A stretch of 39,916 bases of DNA from Streptomyces fildesensis (GTDB taxonomy: Bacteria > Actinomycetota > Actinomycetes > Streptomycetales > Streptomycetaceae), in NCBI RefSeq assembly GCF_016107395.1, contig NZ_JAAIKO010000057.1, positions 1 to 39,916 of the forward strand. Direction: 5' to 3'. Below, one piece after another: positions 33,701 to 39,916 of this stretch; positions within the stretch are counted from its first letter, which is position 1; each line of letters begins with the position of its first letter. Below the pieces are notes generated by a model. The model was given only the letters and a program-made list of their open reading frames with translations. It made no database searches and was not told the origin of the DNA. The position numbers were made by a program, and so were the translations under genes.

Positions 33701-33816
33701 TGAGGATCTACGTACGGGAGGTCGAACAGCCCGGCGCCTCGCCGAGCACCGGCGAGCTGGCCGAGCGCGTGGTGTTCGCCGACTACGTGCTCGGCTTCCC
33801 AGCACCGCTCCCGTGA
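30724..33816 (+). CDS. Giant uncharacterised protein coupled to the previous gene (1030 aa)
   Basis: A second large protein of unknown function, translated through an ATGA overlap with the 1045-residue gene, so the two are very likely made in equal amounts and act together. The start MTNGDSTVWTALPGGRVNAG then GLAVLRLAIHPRLKG resembles a set of conserved large bacterial proteins that I know only as unassigned. Other blocks are the mid-part VELTLPVGELGPTGTVSIG, SSLVVYTRFEPVPPPELSGM, and HEFGDTKHRMVIYTGTGTSR near residue 725. It is Pro- and Thr-rich, beta-rich and without a signal peptide or membrane segment. Structural or carrier roles are possible; nothing proves it. Confidence 0.75.
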   Translation: MTNGDSTVWTALPGGRVNAGLAVLRLAIHPRLKGPLTASELADWPRRLPGIPIQITLRNAGTVKTITPGRLNEARSEVWQALLGGLPVRPYAPHTFQGTSVETTSADAGAVIDTYATTAKAPDDVATQLESWDHETPSRVPEGPPPPAPELDFHQQVARLREHPAVLHALGLIVELTLPVGELGPTGTVSIGAPGLTSLVSPATNYEFDGHLFLPASAGDLTTGMLDLRSADLTGSGSKARWEITTFDVDGAVTRLRQAARSDRSSLPHLRSTGLMLVRRDRQADFDDRHARAASHAAPGSDMALATFNADELLLGYRIDIRPKDGQWAPLCRRVATYRAGGVDLGPEIEEGHVKPYAATGNGDQLQADEIVARWSGWSLVLPPPGSPRARQSAGPLDWTFDIEPGSLPELRFGHSYEVRARVADLAGGGLSADDPAADRFMSSLVVYTRFEPVPPPELSGMELVIRSDRDMSAEQFLAANPRYATAATALTLTVPNTTLALAEQHGMLDGDDAQTWAAAQQPTDPASAGVVVHLALPVPVTARRPWQGPWPMRKTKTLTLVERATGGQPQLTWSAGDGVATVSLSQAEQITAELSSYLPDDFLDRFAIRQWLEPGNESAASGGRHPMVTPTREIALVHAVRKPLRDPTGTLQAVRQPGQTWTTLVPSTPRLELDPPSTAQVYLTAAWDEWDDAPAPTPGTAAVQTITMHPTDEDLPPLRHEFGDTKHRMVIYTGTGTSRFRKYFADDEPDANFLASTALPAVDVPSTARPIPPVVLGLRPAFNWQTGPPTPGAAQWDDFRRTRLGGRLQVELARPWYTTGQGERLAVQQTLLGRDPIWSTPESAASVAGTTLHEVWQAGESWYADVELPPTESYAPFVRLTVARHQPSSLPGLDTSASVDTDVVATLPDRTLTVQRQGTELHVQLDGTGPTGPQPNVVQVLMEQSPSGQGALTSLDGAVGATTWVRAPGAVVTGTLNTPLPPLAIPPTGDKLRIYVREVEQPGASPSTGELAERVVFADYVLGFPAPLP

Positions 33817-33949
33817 GGCCCGCGCTCCGGGACCGCCGCCCGGCCGGGATCCAAATAGGGTGGGCCCCTGCGAGCAGGACCCGCTGGCGCAGTAGCGCGA
33901 GTCCGGCTCTGCCAGCCACCTGGCGTTTGAGCATCCTGAGGCGGTTGAT

Positions 33950-34612
33950 GTGACGACGGCACGCCGCCTGCAGCCGGTACGGCCCGAAGACGCCGCACCC
34001 GCGCAGGTCTGGTACGCCTCCTACGGCTCCAACATGCACATGAACCGCTTGATGTCCTACCTCGGCGGCGGACAGCCTCCCGGAGCGTCCCGCAGCTACC
34101 CCGGCTGCCGGGACAGCCGGCCGCCGGCGCTCTCCGTTCCCGTGGAACTCACCGGCGCGCTGTACTTCGCCACCGAGTCCCCGGTGTGGTCCGGCGGCCG
34201 GGCCTTCTACGATCCCCACGCAACCGGGCACGTGTACGCCCGCGCCCACCTGGTGACCGCCGGACAGTTCTCCGACATCGCCGCGCAGGAGATGTACCGC
34301 GAACCGGGAACAGACCTCGACCTCACCGAGGTCCTGCGCTCCGGCGTGGCCACGCTGGGGCACGGCCGCTACGAGACGCTGGTATGCCCCGGATCGCTCG
34401 ACGGCCTTCCCCTGCTCACGTTCACAGCCCCGTGGACGGTCGACGAAGCCGACTGGACACCGCCCTCCGCCGCCTACCTGCGGCACCTGGCCCACGGACT
34501 CCTGGAGACCGGAGCCTGGGACGTGCCCGCCATCTCCGCCTACCTGCAAGCCTGCCCAGGCGCCGCAGGACACTGGAGCGCCCACCAGATCGCCGACCTG
34601 CTGACCCCATGA
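33950..34612 (+). CDS. Gamma-glutamylcyclotransferase-like protein (220 aa)
   Basis: GGCT-fold protein recognised by VWYASYGSNMHMNRLMSYLG (residues 20-39), the nucleotide-like glycine loop of this superfamily, followed by PVELTGALYFATESPVWSGG, GHVYARAHLVTAGQFSDIAA and a helical C-terminus (AAYLRHLAHGLLETGAWD, HWSAHQIADLLTP). Streptomyces homologues are often mislabelled histone deacetylases. It could cyclise gamma-glutamyl amines or peptides; the substrate is unknown. GTG start with GAGG 8 bases upstream. It follows the giant genes by 133 bases on the same strand but need not belong to them. Confidence 0.78.
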   Translation: MTTARRLQPVRPEDAAPAQVWYASYGSNMHMNRLMSYLGGGQPPGASRSYPGCRDSRPPALSVPVELTGALYFATESPVWSGGRAFYDPHATGHVYARAHLVTAGQFSDIAAQEMYREPGTDLDLTEVLRSGVATLGHGRYETLVCPGSLDGLPLLTFTAPWTVDEADWTPPSAAYLRHLAHGLLETGAWDVPAISAYLQACPGAAGHWSAHQIADLLTP

Positions 34613-34619
34613 GCCGCAA

Positions 34620-34639
34620 CGGCCCTGCCGGGCGGGCCG
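34620..34639. terminator. Small hairpin between convergent genes
   Basis: CGGCCC (34620-34625) pairs with GGGCCG (34634-34639) over an 8-base loop, in the 40-base gap between the convergent cyclotransferase-like and methyltransferase genes. A weak but well-placed terminator candidate for both. Confidence 0.35.
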
Positions 34640-34652
34640 GGTGGGACGATCG

Positions 34653-35393
34653 TCAGGCGCGGCAGCGCAGCATGGTCAGCGGAGGATTGCCGGCGAGGTC
34701 CGACCAGAACTCCTCACCGAACTTGGCCACACCGGCATCGGAAACCGTCAGCGGTACCCAGGTCAACTCGGTGAATCCGGCCGCCTGCAGAGAATTCTCG
34801 TAGACCTCGCGGTGGGGCGGGGTGGCGACGAACGAGATCGGCGGGTCGAGCAACGCGGTGATCCTTACTCGCGGCCCGAGATCGGATACCTCGCCGGCCG
34901 ATTCGCAGCGGAACCCGTACCTGTCCAGGGGCGGCCCGTCGAAACGGAACTCGGGGCTCTGCATGAAGACGAAGAACTCGGCCCCGTCCATCAGGCTGCG
35001 GTGGATGTTGCGACACATCCGCTCGATCGTGGCGACGTCCTCGGCGTAGTTGAACAACTGGACCGCAACCGCGATGTCGAAGCGCTGTTCGAAGGCGCGC
35101 AGCTCGGCCACATCGCCCACCTCGTAGCGCACGCCCAGCGGTTCGCCGTCCTCCAGCGCCTGCGCTGCGGCCACCATCTCACCGGAGATGTCCACTCCCA
35201 ACACCTCTGCGGCGCCACGCCGCTTGAATTCCCTGCTGTAGAAGCCGGTCCCGGACGCCAGGTCGAGGACCGACCTTCCGCGCACGTCCCCGACCATCGC
35301 CAGGAAGCTGGGCACCTCCCCGTACTGCGCCAGCGGCAGGGTTTTGAAGCCCTCGAACGCCTCACCGATCTCGTCGTACAGCTGCGTGCTCAT
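34653..35393 (-). CDS. Class I SAM-dependent methyltransferase (246 aa)
   Basis: Rossmann-type methyltransferase. Motif I is SVLDLASGTGFYSREF (residues 41-56), motif II AEVLGVDISGEMVAAAQAL, then VGDVAELRAFEQRFDIAVAV (motif III-IV) and helix IHRSLMDGAEFFVF. The substrate part near the C-terminus contains PPHREVYENSLQAAGF. It looks like small-molecule methyltransferases of secondary metabolism, but no biosynthetic genes adjoin it, so the substrate is unknown. The ATG has AGAGGA 8 bases upstream. Confidence 0.88.
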   Translation of the reverse strand: MSTQLYDEIGEAFEGFKTLPLAQYGEVPSFLAMVGDVRGRSVLDLASGTGFYSREFKRRGAAEVLGVDISGEMVAAAQALEDGEPLGVRYEVGDVAELRAFEQRFDIAVAVQLFNYAEDVATIERMCRNIHRSLMDGAEFFVFMQSPEFRFDGPPLDRYGFRCESAGEVSDLGPRVRITALLDPPISFVATPPHREVYENSLQAAGFTELTWVPLTVSDAGVAKFGEEFWSDLAGNPPLTMLRCRA

Positions 35394-35540
35394 CGTGCTG
35401 TCCTCTCCCGCGCTTCATGTCCGTGGCCGGCCCGTTCCCCAGGAACCGCCGCACCCCCTGGCGGACACTCTCCCCCCGCCCCGCAGGACAGCCGTATTGG
35501 CAGAAGATCCAAAGATGCGGACACCGTCCCGGCCTTTCTC

Positions 35541-36515
35541 TCAGGACGATGTTCTGTAAAGAGTGGCGATCTCGGCGGCGCGGTTGCGCAGGGAGTCGCG
35601 CAGCCACTGCGGGGTGAGGGCTTCCGCGTTCGTGCCGAGGTGCCACAGCGCCCATTCGGCGTGTCGCGAATCCTGGAAGGTCACCTCCAGCCGCAGCCGG
35701 CCGTCCGTCTCGGCTTCCTCGGCGAGGACGGCCAGCGCGGTGCCCACTAGTTCCTCCCGCCGCGCCGGGTTCATCCGTACCAGCACGGTGACTTGGTCGC
35801 CGCCGGTCCGGAACTGCAGGCTGCGTTCCTGCCAGGCCTGGTCCAGGTCGACGCGCTCCGGGCGCTGTGCCGGTTCGGCGAGTTCCTCGGCGGCCAGGAC
35901 CCGGGACAGCCGGTAGGTGCGGTCCGCGCCGGATCTCGTGGCCAGCAAGTAGCCCTGCTCGCGCACGGTGACCAGGCCGATCGGGTCCACCGTGCGCCAC
36001 TTGGGGGTCTGGTCCACGGCCGCGTAGTGGATGCGCAGCTTGTGTCCGGCGAACACCGCGCGCCGGATCTCGGTCACCACGGGGTCGGGCGCCTCCTCGG
36101 TGACCAGCCGGCGCGAGAGGACGTCGGTCTCCGGGTCGATGAGCAATCGCTGAGCCGCGCCGGCCGCAGTGGCCTGATAGCTCTCCGGGAGCGCGTCGAC
36201 CACCTTGCGCATGGCCGAAGCGAGCGCCGGGCCGAGCCCGAATGCCTGTGCGCCGCGCCGCGATCCGGCAACCAGCAGAGCAAGTGCCTCGTCGTGGTTC
36301 AGGCCGGTGAGCTCGGTCCGGAAACCGGGCAGCAACTCGAACCCGCCGTGCCGACCGCGTTCGGCGTAGACCGGGACACCGGCTGCGGACAGCGCATCGA
36401 TGTCGCGCAGCACGGTGCGGGTGGACACCTCCAGCCGGCCGGCCAGTGCGGCCGCGGACAGCCGACCGTGCTGCCGCAGCAGCAGCACCAGCGAGACCAA
36501 CCGATCGGCGCGCAC
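35541..36515 (-). CDS. WYL-domain DeoR/YafY-type regulator (324 aa)
   Basis: Transcription factor with an N-terminal winged helix (LVSLVLLLRQHGRLSAAALA, GRLEVSTRTVLRDIDALSAA, then the wing VYAERGRHGGFELL) and a central WYL domain (about residues 130-215: IRRAVFAGHKLRIHYAAVD, VDPIGLVTVREQGYLLATR, TYRLSRVLAAEEL), which usually binds nucleotides or other small ligands, plus a WCX-type C-terminus. The GTG start lacks a ribosome site and may be leaderless. It faces a RidA gene across a perfect palindrome, so the palindrome is probably its operator and RidA its target. Confidence 0.9.
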   Translation of the reverse strand: MRADRLVSLVLLLRQHGRLSAAALAGRLEVSTRTVLRDIDALSAAGVPVYAERGRHGGFELLPGFRTELTGLNHDEALALLVAGSRRGAQAFGLGPALASAMRKVVDALPESYQATAAGAAQRLLIDPETDVLSRRLVTEEAPDPVVTEIRRAVFAGHKLRIHYAAVDQTPKWRTVDPIGLVTVREQGYLLATRSGADRTYRLSRVLAAEELAEPAQRPERVDLDQAWQERSLQFRTGGDQVTVLVRMNPARREELVGTALAVLAEEAETDGRLRLEVTFQDSRHAEWALWHLGTNAEALTPQWLRDSLRNRAAEIATLYRTSS

Positions 36516-36535
36516 ACGAAAACGCTATCGGAATA

Positions 36536-36554
36536 CACGACACACGGTGTCGTG
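36536..36554. promoter_or_regulatory. Perfect palindrome between WYL regulator and RidA gene
   Basis: CACGACACACGGTGTCGTG is a perfect 8+3+8 inverted repeat in the 95-base divergent intergenic region, 21 bases upstream of the regulator start. It is the best operator candidate in the window, most likely for the WYL regulator. Confidence 0.65.
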
Positions 36555-36610
36555 ATTCGTTGGGAGGCTTCAGCACGACACAGGCCCATCGCACGCGAGA
36601 GGTGACCCTC

Positions 36611-37012
36611 ATGGCACACGTCATGGTCAATCCGGACGGCTTGCACGACCCGGTCCCGTTCGGCTACAGCCACACCGCCACCGTCCCCGCCGGTACGGAA
36701 CTGGTGCTTGTCTCGGGTCAGTACGGATCGGGCCCGGACGGCGCGGTCGTCTCGACCGATTTCACCGAGCAGGTGCAGCGGACGTTTCACAACATCGGCG
36801 TCGCCCTCGCCGCCCATGGGCTCGACCTCAGCCACGTCGTCCAGCTCAGGACGTATGTGGTGGACCACGATGTCAGCAAGCTCGGGCCGATCGCCGGGGC
36901 CGTGCAGAAGGGCTGGGGTGCGAAACCGCCCACGCAAACCCTCATAGGTGTCGCGAGCCTGGCAACACCCGACGTGCTGTTCGAGGTCGAGGCTCTCGCC
37001 GCCCGGCGCTGA
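36611..37012 (+). CDS. RidA family protein (133 aa)
   Basis: Small trimeric RidA/YjgF-type protein; members deaminate reactive enamines or imines made by PLP enzymes. Typical blocks are PVPFGYSHTATVPAGTELVL, VSGQYGSGPDGAVVSTDFTE, QVQRTFHNIGVALAAHGLDL, VVQLRTYVVDHDVSKL (with the substrate-carboxylate Arg) and PTQTLIGVASLATPDVLFEV. GAGAGG lies 9 bases before the ATG. It is divergent from the WYL regulator and followed by a hairpin, so it is a single-gene unit. Confidence 0.9.
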   Translation: MAHVMVNPDGLHDPVPFGYSHTATVPAGTELVLVSGQYGSGPDGAVVSTDFTEQVQRTFHNIGVALAAHGLDLSHVVQLRTYVVDHDVSKLGPIAGAVQKGWGAKPPTQTLIGVASLATPDVLFEVEALAARR

Positions 37013-37036
37013 CTCGCCGCCGGCGTGCTGTTCCGT

Positions 37037-37056
37037 CCCGCGTTCCTCGTCGCGGG
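37037..37056. terminator. Hairpin after the RidA gene
   Basis: CCCGCG (37037-37042) pairs with CGCGGG (37051-37056) over an 8-base loop, and GTCCC/GGGAC extends the stem beyond a two-base bulge. It is 25 bases after the RidA stop. Confidence 0.5.
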
Positions 37057-37167
37057 CCGGGACGGCGACGCGCGCGGCACCGATCACGACTCCTGGACCT
37101 GCTCGGGAACCGTTCCCTCGGTTCCTGCGTGACCTCATGGTGTGTAGTCGGCTGGTGAGGGGACCCG

Positions 37168-37695
37168 ATGAGAGCGCGAACGATGGTGAGCGTGGCGGTA
37201 TCGGCCTGTGTGGCGATGGTGGCGTGCGCGTGCGGCCCGGAGAAGTCGAAGGAGAACACGGACACGAAGCCTTCGCAGCCGTCCACGTCCACGCGGACGA
37301 ACGTGCCGTCGGCAACCCCGACCGGCGCTCAGCCCGCGCCCAAAACGAAAGAGCGCGCGATCCAGCGGTACGAGCAGTACCTCCACGCCCTCGGCCGTGA
37401 GGACATTCACACGGTCTGCGAAGTGGCCGGCCCCGGCGCGAAGAAGGCGGAGGAGAAGGGCTTCGGCCCGTGCACGTCGACGTACGTCACCGTGTTCCAG
37501 ATGATCTCGCCCGCGCAGAAGAAGATCCTGCGAACCGCAACGGTCGACCCGCAGCGCGTCTCCGTGCGCACGCCCGACAAGATCGAGATGCCGGTCGAAT
37601 CGGTCAGGCCCTCCGGCACCTTCTCCGAGAGCGACCTCGGCAACTACACCCTGGAGTACCTCAAGAACGACTGGTACATCACCGACGGAACCTGA
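37168..37695 (+). CDS. Lipoprotein, unknown function (175 aa)
   Basis: A surface lipoprotein. The signal peptide MRARTMVSVAVSACVAMVAC has a lipobox-like end at Cys20 (or Cys22). A Thr/Ser/Pro-rich linker of about 40 residues (TKPSQPSTSTRTNVPSATPT) follows, then a compact domain of about 110 residues with AIQRYEQYLHALGREDIHTV and two Cys (HTVCEVAG, FGPCTSTY) that may form a disulphide. The end YTLEYLKNDWYITDGT resembles NTF2-like or DUF4878-like lipoproteins of actinobacteria. GAGGGG precedes the ATG. Confidence 0.82.
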   Translation: MRARTMVSVAVSACVAMVACACGPEKSKENTDTKPSQPSTSTRTNVPSATPTGAQPAPKTKERAIQRYEQYLHALGREDIHTVCEVAGPGAKKAEEKGFGPCTSTYVTVFQMISPAQKKILRTATVDPQRVSVRTPDKIEMPVESVRPSGTFSESDLGNYTLEYLKNDWYITDGT

Positions 37696-37974
37696 CGCAG
37701 CGCCCATCACGCCTGACCCGGCCACCTCCGGTCTCGCAGCCTGGTCAGGAATGACTCGGCGATCGAAGAACACCCATCGCAGGTTCCGGGCGGAGGTTCA
37801 CCAGCGCCCCTCGGCGGTGGTGAACCGGTCCTGCTCAGGTCGAGGGGCCGAGCCAGGTGCGCAGCGCGGTCTGCAGCCGGCCGGTGTCGGCAGCTCGGGA
37901 CCGGGGGCCATGCCGAGCCACCGCCGACCGCAACGGAAGCGCGACCACGGTAGGAGGACACCACGGTCGGCCGG

Positions 37975-38673
37975 TCAGTGGATACGGGATGGGAGGTCAG
38001 GCACGGCAACGGGCCGGAGCACTGTGAGGGACTCTTCCTGGCGAGCCACCATCGCAAAAGGGAACCTGTCGATCTCCAAGCAGAGATCGACGTCGTCCGG
38101 GTGGTATCCGCTCCGCAGCCCAGCGGCAAGATCGGCCGCGGCACGAGAGGTCCTCGCGCGGTGGAGATACGGAGCCGCGTCGACCTCGCCTGCGGCCATG
38201 GAGTGGCCGATGTATTCGGCGCAGGCCAGGTCCTCGTCGGCCCGGCCTTCTTCGCCGGTCACGACGAACGTCACCGGGCCGGAGTCCGTGGTCCGCAGGA
38301 ACCGCGCGGTCGGGCCGGCCACGACGAAGCTCGCGCACAGGACCAGCGGTGCGTTCGCGACAGCCAGCGCTCCCACGGTGCCCGCCGTCGTCTTCTGCAC
38401 CAGCGTGCGGCCGGCGAAATCACGTGACCTGAGCAGGCCGGGTGAGTTCACCGCGTCGAAGCCCGCCGCTGGAGCCCCGTCCTTCAACGCCAGCCAACCC
38501 GAGTGGCTCTCCTTCAAGGTGAGTGCCTCACTCTCCGTGGAGGCCAGGACGATCCTCTCGACGCCACGCGAAAAGGCCCAGGCAGCCACGGTGAAGGCGC
38601 GCATGACGTCGATGACGACAGCAACACGGGGAACGCCGGTCAACTCCGGGATGCCGACGAAACGATGGTCCAT
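37975..38673 (-). CDS. ComB-like 2-phosphosulfolactate phosphatase family protein (232 aa)
   Basis: Matches the ComB family, metal-dependent phosphatases of coenzyme M biosynthesis in archaea that are widespread in bacteria with other roles. Family blocks are VAVVIDVMRAFTVAAWAFSR, IVLASTESEALTLKES, RTLVQKTTAGTVGALAVANA, PVTFVVTGEEGRADEDLACA and the end IDRFPFAMVAR. The usual length fits the ATG chosen; upstream sequence in frame is not protein-like. No clear ribosome site. Downstream of its stop (37858-37974) a minus-strand stretch reads ADTGRLQTALRTWLGPST, maybe a fragment of another gene. Confidence 0.83.
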   Translation of the reverse strand: MDHRFVGIPELTGVPRVAVVIDVMRAFTVAAWAFSRGVERIVLASTESEALTLKESHSGWLALKDGAPAAGFDAVNSPGLLRSRDFAGRTLVQKTTAGTVGALAVANAPLVLCASFVVAGPTARFLRTTDSGPVTFVVTGEEGRADEDLACAEYIGHSMAAGEVDAAPYLHRARTSRAAADLAAGLRSGYHPDDVDLCLEIDRFPFAMVARQEESLTVLRPVAVPDLPSRIH

Positions 38674-38947
38674 CGCACCATTCTGCCGCCCGGGATCATC
38701 CGGAGAGCACGATTGCTCCGGCTGCAATGCGGTGAGCTCAGGGATTGACCCGGACACCAGGTGACACCGCACCGCGTGCACCGCAGGTGTCCCGTGGTGC
38801 AGCACCGCGGGCACCGCCGTTGCCCACGGCTGCGTCGTCCGGTGGACCGCGTCGCCGATGCGTACCGGTTGCCGTCGCGCCGATGAGTCTGCGGGCGCCC
38901 GCCGGTCTACCTTTCGACCGGTACAACCGATTCATCGGGAGCAAGAC

Positions 38948-39592
38948 ATGGGTCTCATCCATATTGAGCTGTTCACCACCCTCGACCTCGTCGGGCAGGC
39001 GCCCGGCGGCCCCGACGAGGACCCGGAGGGATTCCCGTTCGGCGGCTGGCAGGCGCCTCTGATGGACGAGGTCGCCGGGGCGCAGGTCGATGCCGCGTAC
39101 GAGGGCACGGACGCCCTCCTGCTCGGCCGGCGGACGTATGACATCTTCGCCGCCTACTGGCCGCACCAGAAGGGCGCCGAGGAGACCGAGTTCGCCACGC
39201 TCTTCAACCGTGTCCCGAAGTACGTGGCCTCCCGTGGCAAGCCCGACCTCTCGTGGGCCGGGTCCACGCAGCTCGGCCCGGATCTGGCCGGCGCGGTGCG
39301 CGAGATCCGCGATCGGCACGAGCACGTGAGGGTCGTCGGGAGTCTGAACCTGGTGCAGACCCTTCTGCGCGAGCAGCTCTTCGACCGGCTCGACCTCTGG
39401 GTGCACCCGATCGTGCTCGGCGACGGGAAGAAAGTGTTCGACGGCGGTGCGGTGCCCACGAACGTCACCCTCCTCGAACCGCCGGTCGCCAGCCCGAAGG
39501 GCACCGTCTACCTGCGCTACGGCCGCGCCGACGGCACGCCCGGGACGGGGGACATGAGCGCACCCGATCGCGGTGCCGGGCGCGACAGCTGA
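38948..39592 (+). CDS. Dihydrofolate reductase / RibD C-terminal family protein (214 aa)
   Basis: NADPH-dependent reductase of the RibD_C/DHFR fold. Hallmarks are MGLIHIELFTTLDLVGQAPG, DALLLGRRTYDIFAAYWP, FNRVPKYVASRGKPDLSW, VRVVGSLNLVQTLLREQLFD and LDLWVHPIVLGDGKKVFDGG. The usual length is 180-220 residues; the C-terminal tail (TPGTGDMSAPDRG) looks extra. These proteins reduce pteridine- or riboflavin-precursor-like or unknown substrates. GGGAG lies 6 bases upstream of the ATG. It is divergent from the ComB-like gene. Confidence 0.87.
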   Translation: MGLIHIELFTTLDLVGQAPGGPDEDPEGFPFGGWQAPLMDEVAGAQVDAAYEGTDALLLGRRTYDIFAAYWPHQKGAEETEFATLFNRVPKYVASRGKPDLSWAGSTQLGPDLAGAVREIRDRHEHVRVVGSLNLVQTLLREQLFDRLDLWVHPIVLGDGKKVFDGGAVPTNVTLLEPPVASPKGTVYLRYGRADGTPGTGDMSAPDRGAGRDS

Positions 39593-39712
39593 AGCCTCCG
39601 GCGCCAGGTGCATCCGTGTCGTCGGCGGTGGATCCGCCCGTTCACCGCCGCCACACCATGCTCCGACCGGCTCTGGCGCACCGGGCCGAGTCCGGCAAAT
39701 GACCTGGAGTGG

Positions 39713-39868
39713 GTGGCTGAGTCGTTTCAAAAAGGCTGCCGGCCGGAAACGGTCAGGCGCCTGACCGACGCCGCAGCGCCCATTCTGGAGATGCGGTCAT
39801 CGGTGCAGAATCTCGAAGTGGACGGCTGGCCCTACTTCGCTAAAGTGACCACCCAGGTGGGCGGCTAG
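39713..39868 (+). CDS. Short open frame near the window edge, possibly a fragment (51 aa)
   Basis: A GTG-started frame with GGAG just upstream reads VAESFQKGCRPETVRRLTDA, then APILEMRSSVQNLEVDGWP and ends AKVTTQVGG before a TAG. It is protein-like but unrecognised and may be the C-terminal piece of a longer gene. The remaining 48 bases show nothing identifiable; the next feature lies beyond the window. Confidence 0.35.
   Translation: MAESFQKGCRPETVRRLTDAAAPILEMRSSVQNLEVDGWPYFAKVTTQVGG
39750..39767. repeat. 18-bp perfect palindrome
   Basis: CGGTCAGGCGCCTGACCG is a perfect self-complementary sequence without a loop, lying inside the short edge reading frame (codons for ETVRRLTD). It could be an operator, a resolution site or part of a mobile element end. 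Confidence 0.5.
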
Positions 39869-39916
39869 TGCGTTGTCCAGGAACGTTGGCCGGGTGTGAT
39901 TAGGCGGCTTTGGGTC

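Noticed and set aside
25652..33816. Reading the giant-protein module as a contractile injection system
   Set aside because: No sheath, tube, baseplate spike or ATPase gene is present in the window, so this cannot be supported.
1..39916. CRISPR arrays, tRNA or rRNA genes
   Set aside because: No repeat-spacer pattern, no GTTCGAAYC-type T-arm with paired acceptor ends and no ribosomal RNA motifs were noticed while reading; a covariance-model scan would be decisive.

Overview
The window is high-GC actinobacterial DNA, almost certainly Streptomyces or a close relative. The signs are strong G/C preference at third codon positions, frequent GTG starts, purine-rich ribosome sites, ATGA/GTGA stop-start overlaps, MmyB-type and WYL regulators, and a single TTA (bldA-type) leucine codon. 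No rRNA, tRNA, CRISPR array or complete insertion sequence was seen. The gene content (scattered regulators, small enzymes, lipoproteins, many gene fragments) looks like accessory chromosome-arm DNA rather than core genome.

Layout. Bases 1-10260 hold an acyltransferase-3 membrane protein, three unrecognised proteins, a DUF3224 protein, a CocE/NonD-type hydrolase facing a TetR regulator across a palindrome, and a VOC protein. Between them lie remnants of decayed genes: an amidohydrolase C-terminus, an aldo/keto reductase piece and two unidentified pieces. Bases 10260-14610 carry an HD-domain protein, an OmpR-type response regulator/histidine kinase pair with overlapping genes, and a divergent DUF2079 membrane protein. 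Bases 14583-15726 hold three overlapping minus-strand genes: a 43-codon peptide, a TTA-containing histidine phosphatase and a 95-residue unknown. Bases 16185-22217 hold two NmrA-type oxidoreductase modules, one behind a MarR gene and one facing a LysR gene, flanking a signal-peptidase-like protein that has Ala at the catalytic Ser position and a small secreted protein. Bases 22384-25542 hold a DsbA-like lipoprotein, a tautomerase, an MmyB-type regulator and a decayed flavin-reductase locus.

Bases 25652-33816 are the most unusual part. This is a divergent four-gene module. On one side are a small zinc metalloprotease (HExxHxxGxxH) without a secretion signal and a HEAT-like protein. On the other are two giant uncharacterised proteins (1045 and 1030 residues) joined by an ATGA overlap; the first contains a duplicated coiled-coil and a long beta-rich domain.

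The rest (33950-39916) holds a gamma-glutamylcyclotransferase-like protein, a SAM methyltransferase, a WYL regulator facing a RidA protein across a perfect 8+3+8 palindrome, a lipoprotein, a ComB-like phosphatase, a DHFR/RibD-C-like reductase and a short reading frame near the edge containing an 18-bp perfect palindrome.
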